A DNA stretch of 64,000 nucleotides. Origin: Ruegeria haliotis. Lineage in GTDB: Bacteria > Pseudomonadota > Alphaproteobacteria > Rhodobacterales > Rhodobacteraceae. The stretch spans positions 186,001 through 250,000 of the forward strand of contig NZ_JABXWT010000001.1 of assembly GCF_013377785.1 (NCBI RefSeq), in the 5' to 3' direction. Both the position numbers and the translations under genes were made by a program. Shown here in pieces: positions 32,572 to 41,819 of the stretch (the first letter of the stretch is position 1; every line of letters begins with the position of its first letter). The notes beneath the pieces were generated by a model, which saw only the letters and a list, made by a program, of their open reading frames with translations, made no database searches and had not been told where the DNA came from.

Positions 32572-33459
32572 ATGAGCTGGTTCGATTTTGATTGGGTAGA
32601 TGCCTTCAGCGATCGCGCTTTTGGTGGGAACGGATGCGCCGTGGTCCACGATGGGGCCAATTTGCCCACAGAGACATGCATGGCGTATGTCCGCGAAACC
32701 TCGTTGGTTGAATGTACATTCACGGGCCCATCGAATGTTGCCGACATTCGCGTGCGCTATTTTCTTGCCAGTCGGGAAATCCCGTTTGCGGGCCATCCAA
32801 CGATTGCCACTGTCGCGGCCATGCGATCACGGGGGTTGTTCACGGGTGAAACGCTGACGCTTGAGACAGGTGCCGGTATTGTTCACATCCGGCTGAATGG
32901 CGATGAAATCGAAATGACGCAGATCGCGCCAGAATTTGGCGCATACGTCCCTGCTGAACTTGTCGCGTCTGCAATAAGTCTACCTGAGAGTGTCATCATT
33001 TCCCCGCCACGGATGGTTTCGACCGGTTTGCCGTTCTGCGTTACTGTCCTACGTGACCACAGTGCCCTGCGCGCGGCACGTCTGGCCGAAGGGCCGTTGC
33101 GACAGGTGGCGCAGGCTGCAGGTTATTCCGGTTCAGACATGGCCGAACCGTTCCTGGTGACGCTTCAGGGGGCGACGGCTGCGGGCGATACATTCTCGCG
33201 CCTGCTTCTGGCCCCGCCCAGCCCACCTGAGGATCCCTTTACCGGATCGGCTACCGGAGCAATGGCGGCATATCTGTGGAAATACGGACTAATGGACAAA
33301 GACACGTTCATGGCCGAGCAGGGCCACGACATGGATCGCCCTGGTCAGGCCACAGTGACGCGTGTCGGCCCGGCTGAAGCGATGACAGGGATCAAGGTCG
33401 CAGGTAGGGGTCACGTCCTGATGCGCGGGCAGGTCGATCTGCCCGAGAATGCGCAATGA
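32572..33459 (+). CDS. PhzF-family isomerase/epimerase
   Basis: The 295-residue protein is a PhzF-fold enzyme: DAFSDRAFGGNGCAVV, the catalytic Glu in RETSLVECTF, IPFAGHPTIATV, and DPFTGSATGAMAAYLW in the second half. PhzF proper acts in phenazine synthesis, but no phenazine genes are near and most relatives are of unknown substrate. AAGGAA precedes the ATG. The stop overlaps the next gene (ATGA). Confidence 0.92.
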   Translation: MSWFDFDWVDAFSDRAFGGNGCAVVHDGANLPTETCMAYVRETSLVECTFTGPSNVADIRVRYFLASREIPFAGHPTIATVAAMRSRGLFTGETLTLETGAGIVHIRLNGDEIEMTQIAPEFGAYVPAELVASAISLPESVIISPPRMVSTGLPFCVTVLRDHSALRAARLAEGPLRQVAQAAGYSGSDMAEPFLVTLQGATAAGDTFSRLLLAPPSPPEDPFTGSATGAMAAYLWKYGLMDKDTFMAEQGHDMDRPGQATVTRVGPAEAMTGIKVAGRGHVLMRGQVDLPENAQ

Positions 33460-34316
33460 CTGAACCCGCCATTGCCATTTTGCCCTATGGCCACCGTCTG
33501 GGTTCGAAACTGGGCAAGGTACCGTTGGCTGATCTCATCTGGCCCGAAGGCTGCCCTGATCGGTTGAGGGGCAAGTCAGTCGGCGATCTGGAGCCGACCG
33601 ATCACCTGATCATGTACCCAAACTCGACGGTGCATCTGCGCTTGCGCCGGGGCACCCGGGCGCGGATATCGCTGATGATGGGCGAGCCATCGGCCCTTCA
33701 CGCCAAACACGACCGGTTGCTACGCTTTACCTGGCGGCGCTTTTTCCGGGTGCTCACCTTTCATGACGTTTTGTTGCAGGGCATACCCAACGCGGTGTTC
33801 TTGCCTTACGGCGTGACGATGGTGCCTGACTGGCGCGATCTGTCAGTCGAGAAAACCAAACCCTGTTCTCTTATCGCTTCGGCCAAACGCGACCTTGTGG
33901 GGCATCAACTGCGCCATGCGGTCATCGACTGGGTGCGCGAGACCGGGGCGGACGTGGACATCATGGGCCGTGGTTACACGCCGTTTGATCAGAAATCTGA
34001 TGGGTTGGCCCCTTATCGCTATTCGGTGGTGATCGAGAATGTACGCGAGCGGAACTATTTCTCAGAGAAGCTGACGGACGCGATCCTATGCTCGACCGTT
34101 CCGATCTATTGGGGGTGTCCGAACATAGGTGATTTCATGGACACCTCGGGCATGATCCTGTGCGAAACGCAGGCTGATATCCAGCGCGCTATCGCGGCTA
34201 TGTCACCTGAAGATTACGCAACGCGCCTACCGCACTTGCAGGTGGCTCAGGCCAAAGCAGACGACTATGGTAATTTTGAGCGCCGCGCAGTCGCCGCCAT
34301 ACGGGCTGAATTATAA
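33456..34316 (+). CDS. Glycosyltransferase family 10 (fucosyltransferase-like) protein
   Basis: The 286-residue protein has the GT10 donor-site motif in the C-terminal half: VVIENVRERNYFSEKLTDA, then TVPIYWGCPNI. Members transfer fucose or related sugars onto surface glycans. There is no membrane helix. It starts inside the stop of the PhzF-like gene (ATGA), although those functions are not obviously linked, and a strong terminator follows. The acceptor is unknown. Confidence 0.88.
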   Translation: MTEPAIAILPYGHRLGSKLGKVPLADLIWPEGCPDRLRGKSVGDLEPTDHLIMYPNSTVHLRLRRGTRARISLMMGEPSALHAKHDRLLRFTWRRFFRVLTFHDVLLQGIPNAVFLPYGVTMVPDWRDLSVEKTKPCSLIASAKRDLVGHQLRHAVIDWVRETGADVDIMGRGYTPFDQKSDGLAPYRYSVVIENVRERNYFSEKLTDAILCSTVPIYWGCPNIGDFMDTSGMILCETQADIQRAIAAMSPEDYATRLPHLQVAQAKADDYGNFERRAVAAIRAEL

Positions 34317-34344
34317 AAATCTGAAAACCTGAAGCAGATAGCGA

Positions 34345-34370
34345 AAAGCCCCCGGAAATCCGGGGGCTTT
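34345..34370. terminator. Bidirectional Rho-independent terminator
   Basis: An 11-bp stem (AAAGCCCCCGG and complement) with an AAAT loop lies between the convergent GT10 and sat-cysC genes. The A/T runs at both ends suit both strands. Confidence 0.9.
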
Positions 34371-34395
34371 CGTCAGTGTTATGCTCTAAGCAGGA

Positions 34396-36114
34396 TCACG
34401 ACGCGGCAATCAAACCCATGCTCTCCAGCTTTAGCAGAACCTGATGGGCGCAATTGTCGACCTCGACATTCTCGGTCTCGACGCTCAGCTCTGGGTTCGG
34501 CGGAACGTCATACGGGTCCGAGATGCCGGTGAATTCCTTGATCTTGCCCTCACGTGCCAGCTTGTACAGGCCCTTACGGTCGCGGCGTTCGCATTCTTCG
34601 ATACTTGTTGCCACGTGTACCTCGCAGAAGGCCCCGAACTGTTCGATCTCTTCACGAACAGCGCGGCGCGTCGTGGCGTAGGGCGCGATTGGGGCGCAGA
34701 TGGCGATGCCGCCATTCTTGGTGATCTCGCTGGCGACATAACCGATGCGACGGATGTTCAGGTCGCGGTGCTCTTTCGAGAAGCCGAGCTCGGACGACAG
34801 GTTCTTCCGCACGATGTCACCATCCAACAGCGTGACCGGACGCCCGCCCATCTCCATCAGCTTGACCATCAACGCGTTGGCGATGGTCGATTTGCCCGAG
34901 CCAGAGAACCCGGTGAAGAACACGGTAAAGCCTTGCTGGCTGCGTGGTGGTCTGGTTTTGCGCAGCTCGGTCACAACCTCGGGGAAACTGAACCATTCCG
35001 GGATTTCCAGACCTTCGGCCAGACGGCGACGCAGTTCAGTGCCCGAGATGTTCAGGATAGTGACGTTATCTTTGTCCAGGATCTCGTCATTCGGTTCGTA
35101 TTGGGCACGTTCCTGCACAAAGACCATGTGTTTGAAATCAACCATCTCGACGCCGATTTCGTCCTGATACTGACGGAACAGATCTTGCGCGTCGTAAGGC
35201 CCGTAGAAATCATCACCGGCCGAGTTCTTGCCGGGACCAGCATGATCGCGACCAACGATGAAGTGGGTGCAGCCGTGGTTGGCGCGGATCAGGCCGTGCC
35301 AGACCGCCTCACGCGGGCCAGCCATGCGCATCGCCAGATTCAGCAGCGACATCGAAGTGGTCGAGGCCGGGTATTTATCCAGCACCGCCTCGTAGCAGCG
35401 CACGCGGGTGAAATGATCCACGTCGCCCGGCTTGGTCATGCCAACGACCGGGTGGATCAGCAGGTTGGCCTGTGCTTCCTTGGCAGCGCGGAAGGTCAGT
35501 TCCTGATGCGCACGGTGCAGCGGATTGCGGGTTTGGAATGCAACGATACGGCGCCAACCCAGCTTGCGGAAATAAGCGCGCAACTCGTTCGGCGTGTCGC
35601 GGCGCGCGCGGAAGTCATAGTGCACGGGCTGTTGGATGCCGACTATCGGGCCACCCAGATAGACTTTGCCGGCCGCGTTGTGCAGGTAGTTCACCGCCGG
35701 GTGCGCGTCGTCATCGGCACCAAAGACCTTTTCAGCCTCGCGCGACTTGTTTGGCGTCCAGCGGTCGGTCACAGTCATGGTGCCCAGAATGACACCTTCC
35801 TGATCGCGCAGGGCGATGTCCTGTCCCAACTCGATCTTCTCGGCGAAGTCCTCGCTGACATCCAGAGTAATAGGCATTGGCCACAATGTGCCGTCTGCCA
35901 GACGCATGTTTTCAACGACGTTGTCGTAATCAGCTTCGCCAAGAAACCCTTTTAGCGGGTTGAAACCACCATTCATCAAAAGTTCCAGATCGCAGATCTG
36001 GCGCGGGCTCAAATCCCAGCTGGTTAGGTCAGCGGCCTCGACTTTCAGCTTCTGAGCCGAGTCATACGACACAAATAATTCTGGGATTGGGGCCAAATTG
36101 CTTAACATGGTCAT
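34396..36114 (-). CDS. Bifunctional sulfate adenylyltransferase / adenylylsulfate kinase
   Basis: The enzyme activates sulfate to APS and then PAPS. The 572-residue protein joins an N-terminal ATP sulfurylase (active-site RNPLHRAHQELT, GRDHAGPG) to a C-terminal APS kinase (Walker A GFSGSGKST, then LDGDIVRKNLSSELGFS). The fusion order is that of the Sat-CysC type. The ATG at 36114 gives MTMLSNLAPIPELF; the ATG two codons later is equally plausible. No ribosome site is clear. It probably serves sulfate assimilation or sulfation. Confidence 0.95.
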   Translation of the reverse strand: MTMLSNLAPIPELFVSYDSAQKLKVEAADLTSWDLSPRQICDLELLMNGGFNPLKGFLGEADYDNVVENMRLADGTLWPMPITLDVSEDFAEKIELGQDIALRDQEGVILGTMTVTDRWTPNKSREAEKVFGADDDAHPAVNYLHNAAGKVYLGGPIVGIQQPVHYDFRARRDTPNELRAYFRKLGWRRIVAFQTRNPLHRAHQELTFRAAKEAQANLLIHPVVGMTKPGDVDHFTRVRCYEAVLDKYPASTTSMSLLNLAMRMAGPREAVWHGLIRANHGCTHFIVGRDHAGPGKNSAGDDFYGPYDAQDLFRQYQDEIGVEMVDFKHMVFVQERAQYEPNDEILDKDNVTILNISGTELRRRLAEGLEIPEWFSFPEVVTELRKTRPPRSQQGFTVFFTGFSGSGKSTIANALMVKLMEMGGRPVTLLDGDIVRKNLSSELGFSKEHRDLNIRRIGYVASEITKNGGIAICAPIAPYATTRRAVREEIEQFGAFCEVHVATSIEECERRDRKGLYKLAREGKIKEFTGISDPYDVPPNPELSVETENVEVDNCAHQVLLKLESMGLIAAS

Positions 36115-36310
36115 CAGAATACTCTTATCACAGTGTTGTTTTACCAATGGGTCTCGGGCGTTTGGGGGGCATTTGCCCCGACTGTCGATCAAAGTCCACC
36201 AGCGCCAATGAAACAAAGGATGATATGCGCTGATTTTTTCTGGAATGGAAGGAATTTCCAGTTTGCGTTAGAAAATGCGACTGAGGTTCCGCCAATTGGC
36301 AACAATCTTC
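36115..36310 (-). other. Upstream region of sat-cysC (no gene)
   Basis: This gap between the sat-cysC start and the cyclase stop should hold the sat-cysC promoter. I see a GC-rich hairpin near 36163-36179 (GGGGCA / TGCCCC) without a T run, and no clear promoter. Confidence 0.4.
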
Positions 36311-38011
36311 TCAGCCCGAGGATATGTGTTCCTGTCTGTGGACCGGTTGGCCTAGGTCTGACGCGCAGGTCACCGGCAGGGCAGGAACCGGCTGCGTAAC
36401 GCCACGCAGTTGAAACAGGCGGATGTCATCTGAATTGATCTCGACATCCGCCGCTTGCAGCAGTTCGTCAGAGACCAGCAATTCAACACCCAGTGCCTTG
36501 GTTTCACTTTCCAGACGGCTGGCAACATTGACTGCATCGCCGATAATGGTGCGTGACGCATGCCCTGCCGCGCCAATCTCACCCAAAACGAGATCACCCA
36601 GATGCAACCCCATGCCAATGCGAATACGGGGGCTGCCTTCGGCTTCCAGTTGCTGATTGAAACGGTCCAGCGCGTGACTGATATCGATGACCGCCTTTAG
36701 CCCGGCGCGGGCTGAGCTGGCTGCATCAGCTTTTTCGAAGACGGCGAGCAGGCCATCACCCATGTATTTGTCTACGACGCCACCGTCATGGGTTATGGCC
36801 GGGACAATTGCGTCAAAAAAGCGGTTCAGCAGGAACACGATGTCATAGGGCAATTGCCCTGTTGTACGTGCTGTAAAACCGCGCATGTCCAGAAACAGGA
36901 CGGCCAGCTGCCGTTCCTGGCCCTGACTGGCATGACCTCGGTGGCGCCCGCCGTCGGGCCGAAAAACGCGAAACACGGTAACCGGTTCGGTTGGTCGTAT
37001 CTGGCAGGCCAGCCTTGTCTGGGCCGAGGCGCCAACTGCGGCCAGGCTGCGTGCCTCGACGTCGCTGGGCGGGGGCAGAAGGTCCGCTCCGTCTTCGACA
37101 ATGACCCGACAGGTGGTGCATCGCCCTTTGCCGCCGCAAAGCGCTGTGTGCGGGACCCCGTTTGCCTGCGAGATCTCCAGCAGCGTCATGCCCTTTTCCG
37201 CGACCACCTCAGGGCCGCGCGCGTATTTGATCCGCACAGAATGCCTGCGTCGCCACAGTTTGCGGCCGACATAGAACAAGGCTGACGCACCCAAGGCGAT
37301 CCAAAATGCCATCAGCGCGTTGTCTTTGACGCTGAACATGGCCTGAAACGCTTCGGGTGAGGGCCAGTTGTAGTGCTCGATATACTGGTCCCGTAGAAAT
37401 TCGTCGGAAAAGTCGGACCAGATTCGCCGACCTTCGGTCAGCAGCCCGGCCAACGCGAAGGACGGGATGAACACGGCCACCCCAATCAGATAAGGGACCG
37501 TCTTGGGCCACCAACGGGTCAGCCGTAGCCACATGTGCAAGCCGATACACCCGTGCACCCAGACAATCAGCAGCAGCAGGCTTTGCATCCAGATGGCCGA
37601 GTTGGGCCACATCAGAATGATGATGTAACCCATCTCGTCATTGACGCCGTAGATTTCGTGCGCATAGCGCGTTTGGACAATGTGCGAGATCAGTTGCAGC
37701 GGGATCAACAGACCCAGCGCGACCTGCAAGGCCGAGCTGAATGGCATGCGCAGGGTTTTGCGTTGCGCAATCGACGTCAAGGCCAGGCCGGCGTGAACGA
37801 GGAGTGCTGCATAGAGAAGCACGCTCATGATGCCGTGCCGGGTGACGGCTTTGCGCCCATCCTGCATGCCGTGCAGATAGTCAGTATGAAACAGACCTAG
37901 GCCGATGTTGAGAAAGTGGAAAAAGGCAAAGGTGAACAGGATTAGACCACTACCGATCCTGAGCCGGGTTGCCCATCCGCCGCGCCAAAGAGCGTTGTCC
38001 AATGCTACCAC
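36311..38011 (-). CDS. Membrane-bound adenylate cyclase with cytochrome b-like anchor and [2Fe-2S] domain
   Basis: The 566-residue protein has three parts. About six membrane helices fill residues 17-252, with His at 32, 73, 110, 153 and 159 inside or near helices, which resembles a diheme b-type SdhC-like anchor. A ferredoxin domain (258-350) has Cys 292, 298, 301 and 336 (C-x5-C-x2-C-x34-C), the adrenodoxin-type [2Fe-2S] pattern. A class III cyclase domain (367-540) has metal Asp375 (LDMRGFT) and Asp419 (YMGDGLL). I recall a quinone-responsive diheme anchor reported for S. meliloti CyaC, so redox control of cAMP is a fair inference. The start is a GTG at 38011. It lies downstream of trxB and a RES gene; a TTGACC on the minus strand at 38057-38062 could give it its own promoter. 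Confidence 0.9.
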   Translation of the reverse strand: MVALDNALWRGGWATRLRIGSGLILFTFAFFHFLNIGLGLFHTDYLHGMQDGRKAVTRHGIMSVLLYAALLVHAGLALTSIAQRKTLRMPFSSALQVALGLLIPLQLISHIVQTRYAHEIYGVNDEMGYIIILMWPNSAIWMQSLLLLIVWVHGCIGLHMWLRLTRWWPKTVPYLIGVAVFIPSFALAGLLTEGRRIWSDFSDEFLRDQYIEHYNWPSPEAFQAMFSVKDNALMAFWIALGASALFYVGRKLWRRRHSVRIKYARGPEVVAEKGMTLLEISQANGVPHTALCGGKGRCTTCRVIVEDGADLLPPPSDVEARSLAAVGASAQTRLACQIRPTEPVTVFRVFRPDGGRHRGHASQGQERQLAVLFLDMRGFTARTTGQLPYDIVFLLNRFFDAIVPAITHDGGVVDKYMGDGLLAVFEKADAASSARAGLKAVIDISHALDRFNQQLEAEGSPRIRIGMGLHLGDLVLGEIGAAGHASRTIIGDAVNVASRLESETKALGVELLVSDELLQAADVEINSDDIRLFQLRGVTQPVPALPVTCASDLGQPVHRQEHISSG

Positions 38012-38078
38012 CCGTAATCACTTCGTTTGACCAAGTTTGAGGCGCCTCGATGCAGGGGTCAAGCCAAGCACCGTGACA

Positions 38079-38531
38079 TTAGGAAGGCCAGGGTTCTGCA
38101 GGGCTGACTGGTTCAATCAATGTCGGTCGGGTATCGAACAGAACGACATGGCTGAGTTCCGGACGAGATCGCGAGCTATACAGTAACCCGTCGGCACCCT
38201 GTTTCCGGGCAGCGTTGGAAAAAGCCCAGGTCGGAGAAACTGCGCCCGTCGCCCGGATATCTTGCCAAATCACCGACACTTGGGAATGCCCACGCAGATC
38301 CAATAAACGCGCGCCCGAAATTTGAAATCGCTGAATGACTCGCGGCGGATCATCAGCCGATATATATCGCCGGATCGCTATCCCGGTGCCCTTGGCACTG
38401 AGAGACGCATAGAGCGCCCATTGACCCGAGTGGTGAAACCGACCTTCGGGCGCGCGGGCAGGGGCTAATGAGGCATCTGCCCGCGATCGAAACAAAATTC
38501 TCCAGACCGGGCCAGAGAATTCCTTGATCAC
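38079..38531 (-). CDS. RES-domain protein (NAD+ phosphorylase-like), no antitoxin beside it
   Basis: The 150-residue protein fits the RES fold of NAD-degrading toxins: PVWRILF at the start, EGRFHHSGQWALYAS with conserved Arg31 and Tyr41, and GLLYSSRSRPELSHVVLFD with the Ser region near the end. The Glu expected about a dozen residues after the Tyr (as in LLEVL of typical members) appears replaced (GIAIRRY). The GTG at 38531 begins 1 base after the trxB stop, so translation is coupled. RES toxins normally pair with an Xre/MbcA antitoxin; none is adjacent. It may be a tamed NAD enzyme. The domain call rests on motifs only. Confidence 0.72.
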   Translation of the reverse strand: MIKEFSGPVWRILFRSRADASLAPARAPEGRFHHSGQWALYASLSAKGTGIAIRRYISADDPPRVIQRFQISGARLLDLRGHSQVSVIWQDIRATGAVSPTWAFSNAARKQGADGLLYSSRSRPELSHVVLFDTRPTLIEPVSPAEPWPS

Positions 38532-38532
38532 T

Positions 38533-39495
<963 letters not shown>

Positions 39496-39511
39496 TTATG
39501 TGGGCCTTTTG

Positions 39512-39536
39512 CCCGTCGCAACGATATAGCGACGGG
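39512..39536. other. Perfect inverted repeat in the trxB-lrp intergenic region
   Basis: CCCGTCGC and GCGACGGG form an 8-bp stem with a 9-base loop, about 40 bases upstream of trxB. There is no T run, so it is more likely an operator or a leader structure than a terminator. Confidence 0.45.
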
Positions 39537-39627
39537 TGGGCAGGGCTTAAAGCCCCTTCCTGCCCGCGACTTGTTATGCGATGCGGGACGAGTCACAAAG
39601 AAAACGAGTGTTTTGAAAACATACAAT

Positions 39628-39658
39628 ATTGCGCATGCGCGAAACATTATTGCGCATG
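39628..39658. promoter_or_regulatory. Pair of 10-bp direct repeats, candidate Lrp autoregulatory site
   Basis: ATTGCGCATG occurs at 39628-39637 and 39649-39658, 21 bases apart (two helical turns), 43 bases before the Lrp-family gene. The first copy extends into the palindrome GCGCATGCGC. Confidence 0.5.
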
Positions 39659-39700
39659 GGCGGGGTGCTGATATAAGAACCGAAAAATCAGGAGCATTTG

Positions 39701-40201
39701 ATGGTCACGACTCGGCTGGATGAAATCGACCGCAAAATTCTGGCGGAATTGCAGGCAGACGGTCGTATGACCAACGTGGAATTGGCTAAGCGAGTCGGCA
39801 TCTCAGCCCCGCCCTGCCTGCGACGCGTGCGTACTCTTGAAGAATCGGGTTACATCACCGGCTACCATGCCGAGGTCAATGCCCGCGAACTTGGGTTCGA
39901 GGTTCAGGTGTTCGCGATGGTTGGGTTGGACAGTCAGGCCGAAACGGAATTGCGCGCCTTCGAGGAGCGTTGCCGGGACTGGCCCTTGGTTCGGGAATGT
40001 CACATGCTGAACGGTGAGGTGGATTTCATTCTGAAGTGCGTCGCACCTGACCTGAGCAGTTTTCAACAGTTTCTGACGGGCGAGTTGCTGACCACGCCGA
40101 ACGTGGCCAGCGTCAAAACCTCGCTTGTTATCCGCGGCGCAAAAGACGAACCCGGCGTGCCGTTCGATGTTCTGGAAGATCGAATGAACCGGACGGCATA
40201 A
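39701..40201 (+). CDS. Lrp/AsnC family transcriptional regulator
   Basis: The 166-residue protein has the N-terminal AsnC-type helix-turn-helix (LDEIDRKILAELQADGRMTN, VELAKRVGISAPPCLRRVR) and a C-terminal RAM ligand-binding domain (about 65-150). AGGAG lies 6 bases before the ATG at 39701. The divergent partner is trxB; repeats in the shared gap suggest autoregulation. The effector is unknown, though most relatives sense amino acids. Confidence 0.95.
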   Translation: MVTTRLDEIDRKILAELQADGRMTNVELAKRVGISAPPCLRRVRTLEESGYITGYHAEVNARELGFEVQVFAMVGLDSQAETELRAFEERCRDWPLVRECHMLNGEVDFILKCVAPDLSSFQQFLTGELLTTPNVASVKTSLVIRGAKDEPGVPFDVLEDRMNRTA

Positions 40202-40321
40202 GCCGTATGCGCTCTTGCGGCGCGGAACGCGGCGGCAGCATCGCTGCGACCGCCAAGGATAGAATCCAACTTAGTAATAGCTGCATGATGCCCCCGCTAT
40301 GCAGTAATCGTTAACAACACC

Positions 40322-41104
40322 TCAGGCAGTGATCGCGTCGACTTCCCCGTCTCCGGCGCGCGGCATCAGCAGCGGGCCAAAATCGTTCAGCGATTCGATA
40401 TGCGCAAACAAGTTCAGATAGATCGACCGAAGTGAATGGCTGATCATCCGTACTGCGTTAACACCTGGGTGATAGGTTTCAAACTGTAAACCATCGACAC
40501 GGATCACCGCGTGTTTTTTGAGGCTTATGTGAAACAGTTCCACCGGTGTGGGCGGCATTGTTTCGACAACACCCATCCCATCCTGAAACTCTGCCACAGG
40601 TGTCAGAATCTGCGCGCCTCCGTGCAGGTGGCGCAGATGTGCGGGTGTTCCCAATAGCCGCGCAGCCGGACCGGCAATCACACCCGACATTGGTTTTTGC
40701 ATTCCGAACGTATCAGCCATGATCCGCGTCAGCGGGCGTGTGCGGCCTCTCGAGTCTTCGCGTCCGGGGACCAATGTGACTGACCCCTTCCACAAGACGG
40801 TTTCAGATGTGCCATCTTGAGTTAGAACGCTGTCCCCCGGCATCAAATCCTCGATTGCCATCGGTCCGTGTTCAGTTTCAACCAATGACCCGCGTGAGAA
40901 GGCACAGAATGCGTCCTCGAACATCGGCAGAGCTGGCGCGATATGACGTGTCTGTACGACATCGCCGTTTTTTAACAAGCTGCTGACTTCATAGCGTCGC
41001 AACTGCGCCTTTTGTGTTGTGGCCGGTCGCGGTGCCTCGCGTAACAGTGCCGATGTTTCAACGGCGTTTCTGGCAGCGCGAGCCAATGAATTTGGAATAG
41101 TCAT
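40322..41104 (-). CDS. Hint-domain protein
   Basis: The 260-residue protein has a Hint (hedgehog/intein) domain from about residue 68: CAFSRGSLVETEHGPMAIED followed by LMPGDSVLTQDG. Roseobacters carry many Hint-only proteins linked to surface or exported proteins, often of unknown role. The typical C-terminal His-Asn pair of active inteins is not evident, so splicing is not implied. GGGGACGG precedes the ATG at 41104. A small open frame ends 16 bases upstream. Confidence 0.88.
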   Translation of the reverse strand: MTIPNSLARAARNAVETSALLREAPRPATTQKAQLRRYEVSSLLKNGDVVQTRHIAPALPMFEDAFCAFSRGSLVETEHGPMAIEDLMPGDSVLTQDGTSETVLWKGSVTLVPGREDSRGRTRPLTRIMADTFGMQKPMSGVIAGPAARLLGTPAHLRHLHGGAQILTPVAEFQDGMGVVETMPPTPVELFHISLKKHAVIRVDGLQFETYHPGVNAVRMISHSLRSIYLNLFAHIESLNDFGPLLMPRAGDGEVDAITA

Positions 41105-41120
41105 AATTATTCCGTCCCCT

Positions 41121-41288
41121 TTAATCTCCGGACAGGTGGGACAGGCCCACTTGGCGGATTGGTTCTTTGTCTTGAAACAAATGGGTAACCTCTGGGCACT
41201 GGCGGTAGCGGCAGCGCACAGCGAAGTAAATTCGCGTTCCATTGGTCAACACATTGACCCCCCAGACAAACTCGTACTTTGCGGGCAT
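41121..41288 (-). CDS. Possible small protein (55 residues) upstream of the Hint gene
   Basis: The frame starts ATG at 41288 and reads MPAKYEFVWGVNVLTNGTRI with two later Cys and a composition like a real protein. It ends with TAA 16 bases before the Hint-gene ATG, so the two could be co-translated. I recognise no family. The frame is open further upstream, but the added residues look random. A weak GGGAA lies before the ATG. Confidence 0.4.
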   Translation of the reverse strand: MPAKYEFVWGVNVLTNGTRIYFAVRCRYRQCPEVTHLFQDKEPIRQVGLSHLSGD

Positions 41289-41819
41289 GAATTTCCCACA
41301 CACACACTCCAAAAACAGGCCGCATATAGTCCGCGACCAGTCACGTATCGGGGCGGAGCACTTCCCGATTCGCGTCTTCCCCATTAAGACCGGCAGCTTG
41401 GTCTCTTGGGTTTCTGTCTCAGCGTCGCGTTGCCAAACGGCGGGCGACCCTGGCAGAATGGCTTGAAACTCGCTTCCATGGCATTTCCAGATTCTGGTCT
41501 TGCGCAGCAGCAACTACTGCGCTGAGAAAGCGAGATTTCGTTTTCATTTTCTGATCCTGCTCTGCTTGGGGTCTGACGCCCCGTATCCCTTGAGAGCCTA
41601 ACGTGACGCTGATTTGCGGCAGGGATAAGGCTTATCCGGGATCAAATACGGACAAAAAATGAAGTTTGGCAGCCCTTCTTAATTGAGATGCCAGAAATCA
41701 AATGTCTGAAAGTCAGGTAACCATCTGAGTACTGGCAAAAAATTCGATACGATTCTGCGCTGAATAAACACAACAAATGTGGCGGAAAGGTGGCGATATT
41801 GCCTTATTCAGGGCAATTT
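41289..41819 (-). other. 531-base stretch without a clear gene
   Basis: This stretch is more AT-rich than its surroundings. It holds two hairpin-like elements, one at about 41795-41815 (ATTGCC / GGCAAT, 8-base loop) just after the pgeF stop, and no convincing ribosome site. I see no RNA gene or mobile element in it. It separates the Hint gene from the pgeF-midA-lgt operon. Confidence 0.4.

Noticed and set aside
34444..35955. 503-codon plus-strand frame opposite sat-cysC
   Set aside because: Antisense to an unmistakable bifunctional enzyme; composition not protein-like.
41019..41387. 122-codon plus-strand frame at the start of the Hint gene
   Set aside because: It runs antisense through the Hint N-terminus and the small upstream frame, with no ribosome site.
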